The position numbers were made by a program, and so were the translations under genes. Shown here piece by piece: positions 34,049-36,922 of a stretch of DNA of 36,922 nucleotides. The notes beneath the pieces were generated by a model. The model was not told where the DNA came from and ran no database searches. It saw only the letters and a list, made by a program, of their open reading frames with translations. Each line of letters begins with the position of its first letter. Position 1 is the first letter of the stretch. This DNA comes from JANXLS01 sp038227045 (GTDB taxonomy: Bacteria > Planctomycetota > SZUA-567 > H5-PLA8), in contig JBBRQD010000054.1 in assembly GCA_038227045.1 (NCBI GenBank), positions 1 to 36,922 of the forward strand, given 5' to 3'.

Positions 34049-35434
34049 ATGAATCACGATCTCGTCGTCATCGGCGCCGGACCCGGCGGATATGTCGCGG
34101 CCATTCGCGCGGCGCAACTGGGCTTGAATGTTGCCATCGTCGAAAAAGAATCCGCGCTCGGCGGCACGTGCTTGCGCGTCGGCTGCATTCCCAGCAAAGC
34201 GCTGCTTGAATCCAGCGAGAAATTCCACGAAGCCCAGGACGAATTTCATCGCCACGGCATCGAAGTCGGGGGTCTCAAGCTCAATCTGGCCACGATGCTT
34301 TCGCGCAAAGATCAGGTCGTCACGGCGTTGACGCGCGGCATCGATGCGCTGATGAAGAAGAATAAGATTACGCGCTATTTGGGCATTGGTTCGCTTGGCG
34401 GCGGCGGAAAAGTGCTTGTCAACGATGGAAAAGAAACCAAGGAACTGACGGCGAAATACATTATCCTGGCAACGGGCAGCAAGTCGGCTCCGCTGCGCGG
34501 TGTCGAGATCAATGGCACGACCATCGGAACGAGCACCGAAGCGCTGAGCTACCCCGAAGTCCCTAAGCGTCTCGCGGTTATCGGCGCGGGCGTGATCGGG
34601 CTGGAACTGGGATCGGTCTGGCTGCGTTTGGGATCGCAGGTGACCGTCTTCGAATATCTCGACCGCATTCTTCCCGGCATGGACAGCGAAGTCGCGGCGG
34701 AAGCTCAAAAAATACTGGCGAAACAGGGCTTTGAATTCCGTTTGAAGAGCAAAGTGACGGGCGCCAAAACGAACGCCGCCGGCGAGTGCGTCGTTGAATG
34801 CGAAGGCGCGCAACCGTTCGTTTGCGACCGCGTGCTGCTGGCCGTGGGACGTTCGCCGAACACTGACAAACTGAACCTCGAACCCGCCGGCATCGCGCTG
34901 GACAAGCGCGGCCGGATTCCGGTCAATAAACAATTCGAAACGGCAGTCAAAGGCGTTTACGCGATCGGCGACGTGATCGAAGGCCCGATGCTTGCGCACA
35001 AAGCCGAAGAAGAAGGTGTGGCATGCGTTGAAGGAATCGTCACTGGTTACGGCCATGTGAATTACGATGCGATTCCCGGCGTGGTCTACACTCATCCCGA
35101 AATCGCTTCCGTCGGCAAGACGGAAGACGAATTGAAGGAAGCGAAAGTCGAGTATAAGAAAGGTATCTTCCCGTTCCTGGCGAACGGCCGCGCGCGCGCG
35201 ATCAACGACACGGAAGGGCGCGTCAAGATTCTCGCCGACGCGAAGACCGACCGCATTCTGGGCGTGCACATCATCGGGCCGCACGCTGGGGATTTGATTG
35301 CCGAAGCGGCCAACGGGATTGAATTCGGCGCGAGCAGCGAGGATATTGCGCGGGCGTGCCACGCGCACCCGACGCTCGCGGAAGCGGTGAAAGAAGCGGC
35401 TATGGCGGTGAGTGGGCGGGCGATACATTTCTAA
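34049..35434 (+). CDS. lpd: Dihydrolipoyl dehydrogenase (E3)
   Basis: The flavoenzyme that reoxidises the lipoyl arm of 2-oxoacid dehydrogenases with NAD. At 461 residues it is of standard length. Seen are the FAD motif IGAGPGGYVAA (8-18), the redox-active disulfide GGTCLRVGCIPSKALL (Cys41 and Cys46), the second Rossmann motif VIGAGVIGLELGSVW for NAD, the FAD-binding GVYAIGDVI, and the C-terminal catalytic HAHPTLAEAVKEAA with its His-Glu pair. The ATG at 34049 is 7 bases after the small membrane gene; an upstream in-frame ATG lies inside that gene. With sucA and sucB it completes the 2-oxoglutarate dehydrogenase set. folE follows after 22 bases. Confidence 0.97.
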   Translation: MNHDLVVIGAGPGGYVAAIRAAQLGLNVAIVEKESALGGTCLRVGCIPSKALLESSEKFHEAQDEFHRHGIEVGGLKLNLATMLSRKDQVVTALTRGIDALMKKNKITRYLGIGSLGGGGKVLVNDGKETKELTAKYIILATGSKSAPLRGVEINGTTIGTSTEALSYPEVPKRLAVIGAGVIGLELGSVWLRLGSQVTVFEYLDRILPGMDSEVAAEAQKILAKQGFEFRLKSKVTGAKTNAAGECVVECEGAQPFVCDRVLLAVGRSPNTDKLNLEPAGIALDKRGRIPVNKQFETAVKGVYAIGDVIEGPMLAHKAEEEGVACVEGIVTGYGHVNYDAIPGVVYTHPEIASVGKTEDELKEAKVEYKKGIFPFLANGRARAINDTEGRVKILADAKTDRILGVHIIGPHAGDLIAEAANGIEFGASSEDIARACHAHPTLAEAVKEAAMAVSGRAIHF

Positions 35435-35456
35435 CGGCTTTTTTAGGATTTAAATA

Positions 35457-36017
35457 ATGGACAAGCAACGCATCGAAGCCGCCATCCGCGAAATTCTATC
35501 GGCCATTGGGGAGGATCCCGGCCGCGATGGCATCAAAGATACGCCCGCGCGCGTGGGGCGCATGTACGAGGAAATCCTGGGCGGCCGCGCCAGCGATCCC
35601 GGCGTGCATCTCGAAACCACGTTCGAGGAGAATTACAACGAAATCGTGGTGCTCAAGGACATCCCGTTTTATTCGATGTGCGAGCACCACATGATGCCGT
35701 TTCAGGGCAAGGCACACATCGCCTATTTGCCGGCGGGACGCATTGTCGGCTTGAGCAAACTGGCGCGTTTGGTCGATGGGTTTGCGAAGCGTCTGCAAAT
35801 TCAAGAACGTTTGACGTGCCAGATCGCCGACACGCTGATGGCCAAACTCAATCCGCGCGGCTGCGTGGTGCTGCTGGAAGCGTCGCATTCCTGCATGACC
35901 ATGCGCGGCATCAAGAAGCCCGGCAGCATGATGGTCACCAGCGCGCTGCGCGGCCACTTCGTCACCGACCACGCCGCGCGCGACGAAGTCTGGGCGCATT
36001 TTTATCACAAGGGGTAA
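35457..36017 (+). CDS. folE: GTP cyclohydrolase I (type IA)
   Basis: Converts GTP to 7,8-dihydroneopterin triphosphate, the first step of folate (and pterin) synthesis. At 186 residues it is standard. The zinc site is intact: Cys75 and His78 in SMCEHHMMPF and Cys146 in SHSCMTMRG. Further motifs are VGLSKLARLVDGFAKRLQIQ, QERLTCQIAD and RGIKKPGSMMVTSALRG. The start ATG 35457 lies 22 bases after lpd, preceded by a weak TAGGA-like site, so it is probably co-transcribed with the dehydrogenase genes, which is not a standard linkage. It converges with the receiver-protein gene, 12 bases from its stop. Confidence 0.97.
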   Translation: MDKQRIEAAIREILSAIGEDPGRDGIKDTPARVGRMYEEILGGRASDPGVHLETTFEENYNEIVVLKDIPFYSMCEHHMMPFQGKAHIAYLPAGRIVGLSKLARLVDGFAKRLQIQERLTCQIADTLMAKLNPRGCVVLLEASHSCMTMRGIKKPGSMMVTSALRGHFVTDHAARDEVWAHFYHKG

Positions 36018-36029
36018 ACGGGAAGAAGC

Positions 36030-36449
36030 CTATAGCGGCACTGGTATTTCGCCGACCGGGATTTCGACATTGACGAGGGTTTGATCGAGCGCGTTGCGAA
36101 TCTTCCCGAGCAGTTCATCCGCCTCGAAGGGCTTGGTTACAAAGCCCACCGACCCGACAAACGGTGCATAAGCGCGGTACAATTGAGTATCAAACGCGGT
36201 TATGAAGATGATGGGGATGTTTTTCCCTTCCATCTGCAAAAACTCGGCGATCCAGAACCCATCGCGCACCGGCATGCGGATGTCACAGATCAGTAGATCG
36301 GGGTGAACCGAATCGATCAAGGGCAATACTTCTTTATAACCATTGGCGGCAAAAACTTTGTAGCCGGCGATGCGGAGCATTTTAGACAATAGTTCCAAAA
36401 TGTCTTCGTTGTCATCGCAAATTAAGATGGACTTCTGGGTTGCAACCAT
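36030..36449 (-). CDS. Stand-alone response-regulator receiver protein
   Basis: A 139-residue CheY-like protein made of one REC domain and a short Pro/Val-rich tail (VNVEIPVGEIPVPL). The acidic pocket (Asp12, Asp13), the phosphoacceptor Asp56 in LICDIRMP, Thr84 in FITAFD and Lys106 in FVTKPF are all present, so it should be phosphorylated. No output domain follows, and no histidine kinase lies in the window, so its partner is unknown. The ATG at 36449 has GGAGG 8 bases before. A promoter-like pair lies at 36499-36472. Confidence 0.93.
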   Translation of the reverse strand: MVATQKSILICDDNEDILELLSKMLRIAGYKVFAANGYKEVLPLIDSVHPDLLICDIRMPVRDGFWIAEFLQMEGKNIPIIFITAFDTQLYRAYAPFVGSVGFVTKPFEADELLGKIRNALDQTLVNVEIPVGEIPVPL

Positions 36450-36471
36450 GCCGCACGCCTCCTTACCCTAC

Positions 36472-36499
36472 AGTTTACCACATTCATGGCTCGTATCAA
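36472..36499 (-). promoter_or_regulatory. Candidate promoter for the receiver-protein gene
   Basis: On the minus strand TTGATA (36499-36494) and TAAACT (36477-36472) are separated by 16 bases; the -35 matches five of six consensus positions. It lies 23 bases before the start codon, giving a very short leader that still holds the GGAGG site. Confidence 0.45.
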
Positions 36500-36565
36500 A
36501 ATCGGACGGGCAGTATTTTTACATTCCGTGAAATTAATTATGCCCATGCCGAAATATTGGCATTT

Positions 36566-36745
36566 TCAACTCTTTGCGTTCGAGGCCGCGAGTTGCTTCT
36601 CCACCTCCTCTATTAAATGAAGCGCGTTCTCCACTGCTTTCGAGTAAGTCGAAATAATATGGGAATGATCTTTTGCGATGAGAAATGATGACGCAATATC
36701 CGCCACCAGTCTCACCCGTTCTGAAAGTGCCGGTTCGCCAAGCAT
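36566..36745 (-). CDS. Small helical orphan protein (59 residues)
   Basis: A 59-codon frame with ATG at 36745 preceded by AAGGAGA, 7 bases upstream, one of the better ribosome sites in the window. The product (starts MLGEPALSERVRLVADIASS, ends QLAASNAKS) looks like two amphipathic helices with a charged, coiled-coil-like second half (AVENALHLIEEVEKQLA). No family is recognised. It lies upstream of, and in the same direction as, the receiver-protein gene, but the receiver gene has its own promoter-like sequence between them. A weak dyad ATGCC-N8-GGCAT (36546-36563) lies past the stop. A dimerising or kinase-associated small protein is possible but unproved. Confidence 0.62.
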   Translation of the reverse strand: MLGEPALSERVRLVADIASSFLIAKDHSHIISTYSKAVENALHLIEEVEKQLAASNAKS

Positions 36746-36854
36746 GACTTGTCTCCTTATAATTATGTGACGATACTCGCCCTAGTCTACTGATTCGAAC
36801 TCAATGAATTAATCACGCGCTCATCCGTCGAAGGTTCCAACAGGGGAGCCCAAG

Positions 36855-36922
36855 ATGAGCGTAGCGCCAAAAATCGAACTGACCAGCAGCGAGAGGGAGA
36901 CGTTGGGGCAATGGATTAAAGG
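36855..36922 (+). mobile_element. IS630-family transposase, N-terminal fragment cut by window end
   Basis: ATG 36855 has GGGGAG about 8 bases upstream and begins MSVAPKIELTSSERETLGQW, the typical first residues of IS630-type transposases (a helix-turn-helix DNA-binding start). Only 22 codons lie in the window, so the catalytic DDE domain is not visible and intactness cannot be judged. The left terminal inverted repeat of the element should lie in about 36775-36850, but I could not fix it without the other end. Confidence 0.72.

Noticed and set aside
34013..35428. Long minus-strand open frame opposite lpd
   Set aside because: Shadow of the conserved lpd gene; product is rich in Arg, Phe and His with no recognised motif.
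36546..36566. Terminator near the end of the 59-residue gene
   Set aside because: Stem of only 5 base pairs, and the short T-run is on the wrong strand for that gene.
36775..36850. Terminal inverted repeat of the IS630-type element
   Set aside because: Without the other end of the element no repeat boundary can be supported.

Overview
The window is a bacterial chromosome segment of roughly 55-60% GC, by eye. Genes are dense, many starts have visible GGAG/GAGG ribosome binding sites, and several genes start with TTG or GTG. Secreted beta-helix, PKD and TPR proteins and a MoxR/DUF58/DUF4159/DUF4175 envelope cluster are present. Intergenic spaces carry many short 7-8 nt tandem repeats and palindromes. 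Together these suggest a Gram-negative member of the PVC group or a neighbouring phylum (Planctomycetota, Verrucomicrobiota, Lentisphaerota, Hydrogenedentota, Sumerlaeota). This placement is inference; no rRNA is present to settle it.

Layout. 1-853: a decayed tyrosine recombinase and an AT-richer gap. 854-6012 (+): radA, a large secreted beta-helix/PKD protein and an RluA-family pseudouridine synthase. 6029-10536 (-): a very large TPR-DUF3857-transglutaminase protein followed by a DUF4160/DUF2442 pair. 10814-15251 (+): an HtrA-like protease, pdxA, truD and a small membrane-anchored orphan. 15261-28531 (-): one long run of co-directional genes. In transcription order these are a secreted unknown protein, hicB-hicA, DUF4175, an AT-rich orphan, a lectin-like/pseudopilin-like fusion, a PKD-TPR protein, a double DUF4159 protein, an FHA-MoxR ATPase, a new-looking antitoxin with a RelE/ParE toxin, and DUF58. 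28665-36017 (+): a ThuA-like protein, sucA, sucB, a small membrane protein, lpd and folE. 36030-36922: a stand-alone receiver protein, a 59-residue orphan and the start of an IS630-type transposase.

How the genes work together. sucA-sucB-lpd encode all three subunits of 2-oxoglutarate dehydrogenase; a 68-residue membrane protein sits between E2 and E3, and a long inverted repeat lies between E1 and E2. The minus-strand run resembles the MoxR-type envelope clusters of the PVC phyla: a MoxR ATPase, a DUF58 von Willebrand-like protein, a DUF4175 membrane protein and secreted partners.

The least ordinary aspects are these. Two toxin-antitoxin-like pairs are set 8-9 bases before the next gene inside the MoxR run, and a third small-gene pair sits 13 bases after the DUF3857 gene. 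FHA is fused to MoxR. A GspG-like pseudopilin domain is fused to a carbohydrate-binding-like domain without a pilin helix. At least five families of intergenic repeats are present, one of which supplies the ribosome binding site of the thuA-like gene and one of which runs into the 5' end of a coding frame.
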